This document shows, piece after piece, positions 33,667 to 42,889 of a stretch of 64,000 nucleotides of DNA. The position numbers and the translations under genes are program-made. This DNA is from CAYTTR01 sp964440805. GTDB taxonomy: Bacteria > Acidobacteriota > Aminicenantia > Aminicenantales > Aminicenantaceae. The notes below the pieces were generated by a model, which was not told the origin of the DNA, made no database searches, and saw only the letters and a program-made list of their open reading frames with translations. The stretch spans positions 1 to 64,000 of the forward strand of contig CAYTTR010000011.1 in the NCBI GenBank assembly GCA_964440805.1. Reading direction: 5' to 3'. Position 1 is the stretch's first letter; every line of letters begins with the position of its first letter.

Positions 33667-35724
33667 GTGAAGTTAAAGACGGTAAGTTTATGTTTGTTTT
33701 TGTCTTTGTTAATGGTTAACAATGGAACCTCCATGAAAAATGATTCCCTTTCTGAACGTTACAGAAAGTGGCTTGAAGAAGAGGTGGTTTATATTATTTC
33801 TCCTGTAGAAAGAGAAGTATTTCTTAAACTGAAAACAGACAGAGAAAGGGATCTATTTATAGATGCTTTCTGGAAACAGCGGGATCCCACCCCGGCTACT
33901 CCTGATAATGAATTCAAGAACGAACATTTTCGTCGCATAAACTATGCCAATCATTTTTTTGGAAGAGGAACTCCCAAGCCAGGATGGAGAACCGACCGGG
34001 GCCGGGTCTATATTATTCTGGGGGAACCAAATGATGTTCAAAGATTCGAGGGTAAAGCTCAGGTTTATCCCACGGAAATTTGGTTTTACCAGGGTAAGAC
34101 AAACGTTGGCCTTCCTCCTGGTTTTCACTTGGTTTTTTTCCAGCAGGGAGGCATTGGAGAATACAGGCTTTACAGTCCCCTTAATGATGGTCCTCAGGCT
34201 CTTTTGACTTCTTACTGGGGAGATCCTATGGATTATCAGGCTGCTTATGAAAATCTAAGGGAGTTTGAGCCGGATCTGGCAGAAGTTTCGCTCAATCTAA
34301 TTCCGGGAGAAAGATCTACTGTAGGAGGAAGACCATCAATGTCTTCTGATTTGTTGATTCAGAGGGTCGAGACCACTCCCATAAGAGAAATTGAAGAGAA
34401 ATATGCCAGGAAGTTCCTTGAATACAAGGATATCGTTGAGGTAGAGTATTCAACTAACTATATTGATTCTGAATCTTTAATAAAAATCTTGCAAAGTCCT
34501 TCCGGGATGACTTTTATTCACTATGCCATCGAGCCTGAACGTCTTTCCGTTAATCAATATGAAGATAAATATTACACTACTTTGAAGGTGAATGGATCGG
34601 TTACCAACTCTGAAGGAAAGGCCATTTATCAATTTGAAAGAGAAATTAACCTTGAGTTTAACAAAGAGCAGATGTCTCAAATAAGTAGACGTCCTTTGAG
34701 CATACGGGATATGTTCCCTTTGATTCCCGGCGAATACAGTCTTTCCATACTTCTTAAGAACGAAGTTTCCAAGGAATTTACTTCTTTGGAAAAGAATATT
34801 TACATTCCCGAAGAAGAGACGGATATTCAAATATCACCACTTATTCTGGCTTATAACTCAGAGATTAAGCCTGTACCGGATAGACGTCTTAGACCGTTCC
34901 AAATTGGTGTTCATAATCTTTATATCCAAGCAAACCGTGTTTTCCTCAATAGCGATACTCTGCATATAGCTTTTCAACTGTTTGGGCTGACACAGGAGTT
35001 AAGAGAAAGGGGAGTAGTTGGTTTCGACTTCTTCAAAGGGGAAGAAAAATACCGGAGCATTCAGAGGAACTTAAAAGAATTACCTGTCTCAGGAGGAATA
35101 GTGGAAAGCTTTTCTCTTCAAGATTTTATCCCGGCTCACTACCGCATCAAGGTTTCACTTCTGAATGGAGAAAGGGAGCTTGTTTTCGAAAATGAGCAGT
35201 TTGTTATAACTCACTTGGAAAATATTGCCCGGCCTTGGATATACTCCAAGCTTCTTCCTGCAGAACAGGATCCGGTTTATTCTTACACACTGGGAGCTCA
35301 GTATTTTTTATCGGGCCAAATGGACAAAGCCAGGAAAAAATTAGAAAAAGCTTATGAAAGTAATCCCGGTTCGGTAGAAAATGCCGTAACTCTCTCCCGC
35401 CTTTACATGGAGTTGAATGAGTACAAAAAAATAGAACCCCTTTTAAGTTTCTTTTTTGACAAGGATGAAGCTCCTCCTTACGAAGCCTATTTCATTCTGG
35501 GAAAAGCCAGGCAAATCCTGGGAAGGTTTGGCGAGGCCATTGATGTTTTCGATAAAGCAATTGAAAGGTTTGGATTGAATTCAAATTTATTGAATGCAGT
35601 GGGAGAGTGTTATTTCTCTCTGGGCAAAGTGAAAGAAGCGGCAGTTGCCTGGCAAAGATCATTGGAGTTGAATCCGAATCAACCTGAAATAAAAAGAAAG
35701 CTGGAAGAGGCTAAGGAGAAATAA
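33667..35724 (+). CDS. GWxTD-domain protein with C-terminal TPRs
   Basis: A signal peptide (1-22) precedes the GWxTD domain, seen as FIDAFWKQRDPTP, then FFGRGTPKPGWRTDRGRVYIILGEP, in which PGWRTDRG is the naming motif. The middle of the protein (about 250-520) is beta-rich, and the last 150 residues hold TPR units (FGEAIDVFDKAIERFG, then VKEAAVAWQRSLELNPNQPE). The family is known almost only from Acidobacteriota, Aminicenantes and similar lineages, and its function is not known. Start is GTG at 33667; a second GWxTD gene follows by 2 nt. Confidence 0.85.
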   Translation: MKLKTVSLCLFLSLLMVNNGTSMKNDSLSERYRKWLEEEVVYIISPVEREVFLKLKTDRERDLFIDAFWKQRDPTPATPDNEFKNEHFRRINYANHFFGRGTPKPGWRTDRGRVYIILGEPNDVQRFEGKAQVYPTEIWFYQGKTNVGLPPGFHLVFFQQGGIGEYRLYSPLNDGPQALLTSYWGDPMDYQAAYENLREFEPDLAEVSLNLIPGERSTVGGRPSMSSDLLIQRVETTPIREIEEKYARKFLEYKDIVEVEYSTNYIDSESLIKILQSPSGMTFIHYAIEPERLSVNQYEDKYYTTLKVNGSVTNSEGKAIYQFEREINLEFNKEQMSQISRRPLSIRDMFPLIPGEYSLSILLKNEVSKEFTSLEKNIYIPEEETDIQISPLILAYNSEIKPVPDRRLRPFQIGVHNLYIQANRVFLNSDTLHIAFQLFGLTQELRERGVVGFDFFKGEEKYRSIQRNLKELPVSGGIVESFSLQDFIPAHYRIKVSLLNGERELVFENEQFVITHLENIARPWIYSKLLPAEQDPVYSYTLGAQYFLSGQMDKARKKLEKAYESNPGSVENAVTLSRLYMELNEYKKIEPLLSFFFDKDEAPPYEAYFILGKARQILGRFGEAIDVFDKAIERFGLNSNLLNAVGECYFSLGKVKEAAVAWQRSLELNPNQPEIKRKLEEAKEK

Positions 35725-35726
35725 TT

Positions 35727-36725
35727 ATGTCTATGGTTTTAAAGAAAAATAAATTGTTAAGTTATATCATCACAATGGCATTGATTTTCCCTATGTTTAT
35801 AGTTTCCAGTTGGTTTTCGGCCTGCCATTACTACAAATTGGAGAAAAAGCTGGGGCCGGATGATGCTGAATTTCTTTCTAAAGTCCGCTACATTATTACA
35901 AAAAAGGAGCAGAGGTTATTTCTTGATCTTCCTGAAGAAAAACGGGAGGAGTTTAAAGAAGAGTTTTGGAAACGCCGTGATCCCGATCCTTCCACAGAAG
36001 AAAATGAGTTCAAAATGGAATACTTCAACCGCATTGAGCGGGCTAATGAACTTTTTATAAGCGAGGGAAAACCGGGTTGGTTGACCGACCGGGGGCGCAT
36101 TTTCATTCTATTCGGTCCTCCGCATGAGAGATTAACTTATCCTATGGGTTATGGCTCTTCCGGCCGTTGTCAGGAAATTTGGTACTATGGAAACTTCCCG
36201 GTAGTTTTTTTGGATGAATATTGTTCAGGAAGCTATCGATTGGTTACCTATGACCTTAGTTCCTTAAGAAGTTTAAATTTACAGTATATGCATGAACTGG
36301 GTTTAGCTCAAGCCAGACTTCAGCAGACAATAAGGGGAGACAGCCGGATATTCAACTTTCAGTGGAAGGTTGAAAAAAAGCAGGTAGCTGAAAACCGTCT
36401 GGAAGGTAAAGTGACAGTGGAAATTCCTTATACGGTTCTCTGGTTTAAAGAAATAAACGGTAAGCTTGCTACTGAGATTACTCTCCAGTTGGAAATTTTC
36501 TCTGGCAGCGATAATAAACTCTGGGAATTTGAGCAATCTTACCAGATTGAGGCCGATGAGGAGCAATTGAAAACCATGAAAGGAGAGTCTTACCTTATAG
36601 AAATTCCTTTCTCTCTTGAAGAAGAACTGGATGAACTTATTGACGGAAAAGGTAAAATATTTGCCACCTTGACCAATATCACCAGCGAGGAATCCTTGAA
36701 GAAAGTCATGGATTTTAAGATATAA
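35727..36725 (+). CDS. GWxTD-domain lipoprotein
   Basis: The protein has an N-terminal hydrophobic segment with a lipobox-like WFSAC, then the GWxTD domain: FWKRRDPDPSTEENEF and GKPGWLTDRGRIFILFGPP. The second half (about 200-330) is a beta-sandwich-like region without TPRs. At 332 residues it is about half the length of the upstream paralogue and probably forms an envelope pair with it. Only 1-2 nt separate the genes. A solo repeat end begins at its stop codon. Confidence 0.85.
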   Translation: MSMVLKKNKLLSYIITMALIFPMFIVSSWFSACHYYKLEKKLGPDDAEFLSKVRYIITKKEQRLFLDLPEEKREEFKEEFWKRRDPDPSTEENEFKMEYFNRIERANELFISEGKPGWLTDRGRIFILFGPPHERLTYPMGYGSSGRCQEIWYYGNFPVVFLDEYCSGSYRLVTYDLSSLRSLNLQYMHELGLAQARLQQTIRGDSRIFNFQWKVEKKQVAENRLEGKVTVEIPYTVLWFKEINGKLATEITLQLEIFSGSDNKLWEFEQSYQIEADEEQLKTMKGESYLIEIPFSLEEELDELIDGKGKIFATLTNITSEESLKKVMDFKI

Positions 36726-36759
36726 AAGGTACCGGGCTTTAATATAAATAATCCAGGTT
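36724..36759 (-). repeat. solo end of the 290-bp dispersed element (variant)
   Basis: On the minus strand AACCTGGATTATTTATATTA is followed by AAGCCCGGTACCTTTTATA. It is the left end of the element family with the variant core CCCGGTAC, also seen at 18143. It fills the whole gap between two convergent genes and touches both. Confidence 0.6.
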
Positions 36760-39700
36760 AGAAGCTGAAGCGAAGTCCCAGCCTCAGTGAACGGACTCCG
36801 TAAATGTTGGAAACATTTCCATATTGTGAATCATATTCGTATACAGGTGGTGATTGGTAAGCCCAGAGAAAACCAGCGGGATTCTGGTATAGGTTTATTC
36901 CTTTTCGTCCACCTACATTGAAGATGTCCAGGTAGAAGTTGAGCTTGCTTTCCTGTCCCACTGGAAAGCTTTTTTCCAGCCTGATATCGAGATTAGTATA
37001 AGGAGAATTGCGGCGGGAACCAGCGGGTTCGGCATTTACGGAAACATAAGCCTGCTGGACATTCATTTCAGGTGGAAAATAAACTCTTTCCAAGGTCCTT
37101 GTCCAAGGTGAGCCGGAATGATGCTGGAAGTAAGCACTGAAAATGAAGTCAAAGGGAAGGATAAAAGAGCCCATGAGCTTAGCCTGAAATGGCCGGTCAA
37201 AATAAAGCGGTCCGTAGGCGTTAATCAAAGTGTTGGGATTATTAAACATAGCCGATTTACCTTCGGTGGCGCTGTAGCCGGCATCGGTATTTCCTTTGAA
37301 GGAACTGTAAAGGACAGAGCCCTTGAGCTGCCATTTTTTAGACATCCGTTTGTCAAAAGTCATGATAAATGCCCAGTATTTCCTTTCCGCTTCCGGAGGA
37401 TTCGTTCCCATCCAGGCGGGAACCGGGCGGTCCTGACGGAGGCCGTAAACAGTCATCTGCTGGTCGTCTTCGGTGCCGAATTGACCGTCATATCCTGGCT
37501 CGGTAAAGGTATATGGCAGCCATATCAGGCCTTCCTCGTCAGTTGCAGTGTGGTCATAACCGTTGTGGATATCAATATCTTCAATAATATTTTTATTGAT
37601 CTTGTAGATAAACTCAAAACTTAGTTTGAAATCTCTAAACAATTCCCGCTCTATTCCCACCAGGAACTCATCTACGTAGGGAGGTTTGAGATCTTCCACA
37701 TAATTGGTGTAATCAGGGTCCTGAATGGGATAGGAGATTAACTGATAGTCGTCTGTGGGAGGAAGATCCATAAGCATGTTGCCGTTGAGATCGTACCAAT
37801 AATAATTAATTGAACCAGCTCCAAAGATCTGGGAAGCGTTATATTTTGCTGTCCATAATGGTTCATAGTATCGGGAAAACGAAGCTTTAATGGCTGTTTT
37901 TCCGTCGCCGGAAAGATCATATGTCAATCCGATTCGAGGTGAAAGGGTGATGAATTCCACTACTTTTTTATATGAAGTAGTCAGCTCATCGAAGGGAGAG
38001 ATTGGTCCAATTTCTTCATGCCATTTGTTGATCAAAGCTTCCAGAAGGTCATTTGCTTCAAGTCCGGAAGCAGCTAAAGGAGGTCCGTAGTTGTAACGAA
38101 GTTCAGGACGGAGTTGTTGAGGTTCATACTGGAAGGAGTAGTCAAAGCGAAGACCTAAATTAACAGTCAATCTTCCTGTATCAAGACTGTTCTGAACATA
38201 TCCAGAATAGCGGCGGATATGGTCCTGAATATCCCATATTCCTTTTAGTGGCGGGCAGTAATTAATTTGTAACCTTCCTATTTTGTTAGAAGGGGAATAA
38301 TAGTAGGGATTTCCTTCAGCATAATTCCACCAGTAGGAATAATATGGATTCTCCCGGTACCAGTCATGGTGACTCTCGGATTGTTCAAATTCGGCGCCTG
38401 CTTTGAGCTCATGGCTGGCACCAAAGAGGTTGTCAGCAAAATGAGTGATGGAGGCCGAGGCTAGCATTTTTTTTCGAATATCCTCGTTGTCGTAAAAGAG
38501 CCTTCCCCAATAAACACTTTCGGAGCGGTCATAGTAAGTGTATTCTCCTTCTGTTCCAGGTTGGTGATTAAGAGGGAAATAACGGTGAACATAAGTTCCC
38601 CTTGCCTCAACAAAGGTATTTTGGTTGATAATCCAGTTGACCCGGTGGGTGGTTGAGTAGTTGTTTTCATGGTTCCAGACATCAACTACATCTACCGAAT
38701 AAGAGGAGCCGATTCTATTGGTATAATAAGGTTCATAAATGTGGTTATAATGGAACATTCCCATGTATTTTATCTGATCTGTTAGTTGTAAGGTGAGTTT
38801 AGCGAATCCCATCCATTCCTGGTGTTCATGATCATAATGAGAGCTATCCATTCCCAAGGCAGCCATCCTTTTCTCTGGCCTGTAAGGATTATCTTTTTGC
38901 CAGGCAAGTCTCCGGCCGCTGAGATAAAACCATGCCCGGTCAGTAAGAATAGGCCCGCCAAAGTTAAGAGAAGCGTCATAATATCCCGAATATTTTTCAG
39001 GTTTATCAACCTCAAGGGCAACAATGTCTTCCTGCGTAATTAAGTCTTTGGCCAGACTGTCATTGGTGTAATAAAAGATGGCCCCGCCAGAAAAATTGTT
39101 TCCCCCGCTCTTGGTGACTATATTGATAAAGGCAGAATCAGACTGTCCTACTTCCGCGGGAAGGGCACCTGCGCTAAACTCAATCTCTTCGTAAATATCA
39201 ACATTAATATTGGCCACAGAGTAAAAAGTGGCGGGATCATTCATAGACACTCCGTCCAAAGCATAAAGGGTGCTTCGAACCGTTCCTCCCAGGATAGAGG
39301 ATGTTCGGCGGTAATCGGCTCCATCGGGAATGGCTCCTGGGATTGAGTTTTGGATGTCGTAGAGATCCCTGTTCATGGGAATGCTGGCTATAAATTCCGA
39401 GCTGTAATTGAGGCTGACTTTTGATGAATTAACGTCTATTAACGGGGATTCGGCAATAACTTCTATTTCTTCTTCTATAGCTGAAATTTTCATGGGGACA
39501 GATAGAGCTAAGGTGTGTCCGACCTTGACAATCAGGTCCTTCCTGATGACAGTTTTGAAACCTGGCATTTCCACTCTGAGATCGTATTTACCGGGGGAAA
39601 GGGCGGGAAAGTGAAAGCGTCCGGTCTCGGAGGTTACATATGTCCTCAGTCCCATGAGTCCTGTGCCAGTCATCATTACTATTGCCCCAGGCAGGGGCTG

Positions 39701-39820
39701 GTTATTTTCATCAACAACAGTTCCCATTAAAGAGCCGGTTTGCCGGCCTTGTGGGTAACCGAGAGCAATTAATGTGAGAACAAAGGTTGTGATGAGGAAG
39801 ACTTTCAATCCGTTTTTCAT
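36758..39820 (-). CDS. Oar-like TonB-dependent receptor with carboxypeptidase-regulatory-like domain
   Basis: Order in this 1020-residue protein: signal peptide (1-24), a CarboxypepD_reg-like domain (about 28-110; GSLMGTVVDENNQPLPGAIV), a plug domain with SPLIDVNSSKVS, YALDGVSMNDP and GGNNFSGGAIFYYTN, and a barrel of about 22 strands ending GLRFSF. Such receptors import or display large ligands and are numerous in Acidobacteriota, Bacteroidota and Myxococcota. The ATG at 39820 is preceded by GAGGAAA. It converges on the GWxTD genes. Confidence 0.9.
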   Translation of the reverse strand: MKNGLKVFLITTFVLTLIALGYPQGRQTGSLMGTVVDENNQPLPGAIVMMTGTGLMGLRTYVTSETGRFHFPALSPGKYDLRVEMPGFKTVIRKDLIVKVGHTLALSVPMKISAIEEEIEVIAESPLIDVNSSKVSLNYSSEFIASIPMNRDLYDIQNSIPGAIPDGADYRRTSSILGGTVRSTLYALDGVSMNDPATFYSVANINVDIYEEIEFSAGALPAEVGQSDSAFINIVTKSGGNNFSGGAIFYYTNDSLAKDLITQEDIVALEVDKPEKYSGYYDASLNFGGPILTDRAWFYLSGRRLAWQKDNPYRPEKRMAALGMDSSHYDHEHQEWMGFAKLTLQLTDQIKYMGMFHYNHIYEPYYTNRIGSSYSVDVVDVWNHENNYSTTHRVNWIINQNTFVEARGTYVHRYFPLNHQPGTEGEYTYYDRSESVYWGRLFYDNEDIRKKMLASASITHFADNLFGASHELKAGAEFEQSESHHDWYRENPYYSYWWNYAEGNPYYYSPSNKIGRLQINYCPPLKGIWDIQDHIRRYSGYVQNSLDTGRLTVNLGLRFDYSFQYEPQQLRPELRYNYGPPLAASGLEANDLLEALINKWHEEIGPISPFDELTTSYKKVVEFITLSPRIGLTYDLSGDGKTAIKASFSRYYEPLWTAKYNASQIFGAGSINYYWYDLNGNMLMDLPPTDDYQLISYPIQDPDYTNYVEDLKPPYVDEFLVGIERELFRDFKLSFEFIYKINKNIIEDIDIHNGYDHTATDEEGLIWLPYTFTEPGYDGQFGTEDDQQMTVYGLRQDRPVPAWMGTNPPEAERKYWAFIMTFDKRMSKKWQLKGSVLYSSFKGNTDAGYSATEGKSAMFNNPNTLINAYGPLYFDRPFQAKLMGSFILPFDFIFSAYFQHHSGSPWTRTLERVYFPPEMNVQQAYVSVNAEPAGSRRNSPYTNLDIRLEKSFPVGQESKLNFYLDIFNVGGRKGINLYQNPAGFLWAYQSPPVYEYDSQYGNVSNIYGVRSLRLGLRFSF

Positions 39821-39856
39821 TTTTTTCCTCTAATTTGAATATTTATCCATTAACAT

Positions 39857-40145
39857 TTAACCTGAACTATTCATAAAAAAGGCCGATACCTTTTATACCA
39901 CAAATACTACCTATTACTTAAGAGGTTTTATTATGGTGTCCGTAAAAAAATTAAGTTCATTAAATCCTTCCATCAAATCTTATTTAAAATCGGCCTTTTT
40001 TACCCTTCTGGCGAGCCGCGCTTGCCGCATCTGCTTTGTTACAGGACACCTTTGCGGTGAAGAGATTGCAGCTGCGTATCCTGTGCCTCGCCCCGGCCCA
40101 GCCTAACCCCTACGGCAACCTCGACCCGTGAATAATCCAGGTTAA
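39857..40145 (+). repeat. dispersed element with terminal inverted repeats, copy 2
   Basis: This is the cleanest copy (289 bp). TTAACCTGAACTATTCA at 39857-39873 is the near complement of TGAATAATCCAGGTTAA at 40129-40145. A second nested pair is AAAAAAGGCCGAT and ATCGGCCTTTTTT, 13 bp and perfect. The right part has ACAGGACAC (40041-40049) and GTATCCTGT (40076-40084). It lies between the receptor start and the ROK gene stop and may include part of the receptor's promoter. Confidence 0.78.
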
Positions 40146-40149
40146 TTAA

Positions 40150-41076
40150 TCAGAACTTGCTGGAGAGAGTAGCGGATTTTTTTTTAGCCCAGAGGGCTGC
40201 TCCTATGAAACCAGCCTGGTTGCCCAAGGTGCCTTTCTCAATCGAACAGCAGGAATAAGAAGAAGAATAGGCTCGCTTCTTGGTTTCTTTCAAGGTTGGG
40301 TCAAGAAGAAGTTTTCCTGCTTTCATCACTCCTCCACCCAGCAGGATTTTTTCAGGATTAAGAAGATTGATAACTATAGAAAGACCAATGCCCAGGTAAG
40401 TTCCGGCAATGGAAAAAGCTTTCTCCGCTTCGCGGTCTCCCTGCCCGGCCCTGCAGCAGATATCTTTTGCAGTCAAGTCAGCTGAGGTTCCGGTAAGTCT
40501 CCGATAATTCTTGACAATCGTACCTCCAGACACTTCGGTTTCAAGACATCCTTGGCTCCCGCAGTTACACGGTTCACCACCTGGATTAACCGTAATGTGT
40601 CCCAGTTCTCCGGCAAATCCACAGGCTCCTTCCCAGAGTTTTCCCCCCAGGATCACTCCGGAGCCTACACCGGTTCCGATAGTAAGTAAAACCATGCTGT
40701 CGAGTTTATGGCCGGCTCCAGCCTGATGTTCGCCGTAAGCAGCCATATTGGCATCATTGTGGATAGTGAAAGGTACATCGACAATACTCTTGAGGATAGG
40801 CTCAATAGGAAATCTGTTTAATTCCTGGTAATTCGGAGACTGGTGGATCATTTTCTTTTTAATATCAAAAATTCCGGGAAATCCAAAGCCGGCTGAAGCA
40901 ATGGGCGTGCTTGTTTCTTCTTTAAGAGATTTCAATATGGACTCTATGGATTTCCACAGATCCGGGATGCGTTCAGGGGTAGGAGTGCTGCTTGAAAAAA
41001 GGACTTTTCCTCTATTATTAACCAGGCCGTATTTGAGCTCTGTTCCTCCCATGTCGAAGCCAGCGTGGAGTGCCAT
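40150..41076 (-). CDS. ROK-family sugar kinase
   Basis: The phosphate-1 motif FDMGGTELKYG opens the protein, TIGTGVGSGVILGG follows, and the ROK zinc signature with CNCGSQGCLE is at about residue 170. These traits mark a glucokinase-type ROK enzyme without the N-terminal DNA-binding domain of repressors. It phosphorylates a hexose or aminosugar in the cytoplasm. It lies directly after a methyltransferase gene (1-2 nt gap). Confidence 0.9.
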   Translation of the reverse strand: MALHAGFDMGGTELKYGLVNNRGKVLFSSSTPTPERIPDLWKSIESILKSLKEETSTPIASAGFGFPGIFDIKKKMIHQSPNYQELNRFPIEPILKSIVDVPFTIHNDANMAAYGEHQAGAGHKLDSMVLLTIGTGVGSGVILGGKLWEGACGFAGELGHITVNPGGEPCNCGSQGCLETEVSGGTIVKNYRRLTGTSADLTAKDICCRAGQGDREAEKAFSIAGTYLGIGLSIVINLLNPEKILLGGGVMKAGKLLLDPTLKETKKRAYSSSYSCCSIEKGTLGNQAGFIGAALWAKKKSATLSSKF

Positions 41077-41077
41077 T

Positions 41078-42322
41078 TCAGGGCTTTTCTCCTATAGCAG
41101 CATAGTTCATGGGGCCATAGAGAAGATCATTGAGTTTATCAAAATTCCGGTTTAGAAAGGAAGAACAATCATCTGCACCAGAAAGATTTTGAAGACGTTC
41201 CTCCTCAGGTAGCCCGGAGTAAAGGATTTCTACTTTGATGAAACCTTTGGTCTCCAGAATAAATTTGAGAGTTTGGGGAGGGATGGGTTTGGTGTGTGAT
41301 AAATCAAGGAGAAAAGTCTGGACCAGAGCAAAAACCGAGGTCGGATTAATGGTTTCCAGAACAATCCGGCTTCCGGAAGATAACTTGAAGTAAGCCTGCT
41401 CAATCATTCTGTTTAAATATTCAGGAGAAAGGTGCTCGATAACCTGGGAGGAAAAAATTCCATTAAGAGAATTGTTGGGATAGGTATCAAGCCACTCAAG
41501 AAGGTCGGCCTTTTGACATAGGAGTCCCTTTTCTCTGCAGGCATCGACCATCTCTTCATTTATATCTACTCCTTCCGCCTCAATTCCTTTGTCTGCAAGA
41601 AGGGCAAGAAATTCTCCTCTTCCGCAACCGAGATCCAGCACTTTCCCCGCCTTGAAATAATCCAGGTAACGGGAGAGCTGGTTTTTAACTTCTTCCTCGC
41701 TGCCTCTGTATCTATTCTCGAAAGCAGCGTAAGGCCAGTCCTTAAGAGGTTGCAGGATTTCTTTTACCCGGGAGGGGGAAGGAAGTTTTTTTTTTTCAAG
41801 GATTTGGATTAAGGCATCAAGTTTTGCTTTGAGGAGGATGAATTTTTTCATCAGGGTTTCAACATCCTGATATTCTGCGGAAAGCTTGTCCACCCGCCAT
41901 TCCATACTTTTGAAAATCATGCCAACATGATTGCTTGCCAGTGCATCCCATTCCCTGTCCTTAGCGTCCATAAGAGAGGTCTGAAGCTCGAAAAGTTTAC
42001 TCAGAGAGTTGAGGAAATTTCCTGACTGCTTAACTTGTGCCTCAAGAGCTTGCTTTGTTTCCTTGATTATCCCGAACATGGCCTGGTTAAATTCGTTCTC
42101 CTGTTGAGGTTTTATATGTTTGCGGGAGAAAAGAGAGAAAATTGATTTTTTCCGAGCTTTCTTTTTCCGGGAAAATAAAACTTCGAACTGTTGGATAATC
42201 TCCTGAAAGTGCCTTATAGGCAGAATTAGGTTGTTCTCTTCTTTAAGATTTTTTACTTGGGATAAGAAGTTTTTCTCGATTTCCTGACGTTTATAAGTCA
42301 GGTTTTCGATGGTTCTTTTCAT
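41078..42322 (-). CDS. coiled-coil plus SAM-dependent methyltransferase
   Basis: Residues 1-190 are helical and charged, with heptad-like runs that predict coiled coil. A class I methyltransferase domain follows, with motif I VLDLGCGRGEFLALLADKG and an acidic DIN loop (GVDINEEMVDACREKG), and the later FSSQVIEHLSPEYL. The layout resembles envelope-glycan methyltransferases of the WbdD/capsule type. Its ATG overlaps the tatA stop, so they share a transcript. Substrate unknown. Confidence 0.8.
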   Translation of the reverse strand: MKRTIENLTYKRQEIEKNFLSQVKNLKEENNLILPIRHFQEIIQQFEVLFSRKKKARKKSIFSLFSRKHIKPQQENEFNQAMFGIIKETKQALEAQVKQSGNFLNSLSKLFELQTSLMDAKDREWDALASNHVGMIFKSMEWRVDKLSAEYQDVETLMKKFILLKAKLDALIQILEKKKLPSPSRVKEILQPLKDWPYAAFENRYRGSEEEVKNQLSRYLDYFKAGKVLDLGCGRGEFLALLADKGIEAEGVDINEEMVDACREKGLLCQKADLLEWLDTYPNNSLNGIFSSQVIEHLSPEYLNRMIEQAYFKLSSGSRIVLETINPTSVFALVQTFLLDLSHTKPIPPQTLKFILETKGFIKVEILYSGLPEEERLQNLSGADDCSSFLNRNFDKLNDLLYGPMNYAAIGEKP

Positions 42323-42525
42323 TTATTGTTTGAAGATTTATTAGATTTTTCTGTCTGTGATTCTTCTTTTTCTTCTTCCTTGGAAGTAATGGATCTCTTG
42401 AAATTTTTAATGCCTTCGCCAAGAGATTTCCCCAATTCAGGAATTCGCCGGGCTCCAAAGATGAAAACCAGGATAAGAATAATGATCAGCAACTCGGTGG
42501 GGCCTACAGGGCCAAATAAAAACAT
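42319..42525 (-). CDS. tatA: Sec-independent translocase protein TatA/TatE
   Basis: One membrane helix (about residues 9-25) is followed by the hinge FIFGARRIPELGKSLGEGIK and an acidic, Lys-rich tail, the standard TatA layout in 68 residues. TatA forms the pore-like assembly of the twin-arginine export system. No tatC is near. It is the first gene of a run with the methyltransferase and the ROK kinase, and CCTCCTTA-type complement (AAGGAGG) marks its ribosome site. Confidence 0.9.
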   Translation of the reverse strand: MFLFGPVGPTELLIIILILVFIFGARRIPELGKSLGEGIKNFKRSITSKEEEKEESQTEKSNKSSNNK

Positions 42526-42889
42526 TTCAACCTCCTTATGGAGAGAATAGTCATTCCATTTAGTTATTCAAAAGTACTGGAGAAACGTCTAAAAGTCAAG
42601 ATGAAGCGAAAGCATTTCCGTAGTCGAAGCAAAGAAAAAGGTATGGGATAGTACATTCTTTCTATCAAGGAAATAGAAAAGATTCCAGATAAAGCCTTGA
42701 CTATACTTCTGAAGAGAGGTATTTTCCAGAATTGGTGTTAGATTTATTGGTTCTCTCCCCTTTAGGGTGGGAATACTTGCAGGACTTGAGAGGAACAGGT
42801 ATATCTTAATTCAATGGTTTTATCCACAAAAAATGGAAGAGAAACGATTCGTTTTGTTTAAATAATTAAAAAAATTATAGAAGGAAAAA
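42526..42889. other. 364-bp gap without a supported gene
   Basis: No RNA gene, terminator or full repeat is evident. A 38-codon open stretch on the plus strand (42693-42809, containing SPLGWEYLQDL) between two stops may be a decayed gene piece, but it lacks a start and homology I can name. A phrase GGTATGGGAT (42641-42650) is shared with the 205-bp hairpin element, which may be chance. Confidence 0.4.

Noticed and set aside
42526..42889. SAM riboswitch before mtnA
   Set aside because: No conserved riboswitch core or stem pattern could be recognised in this gap.
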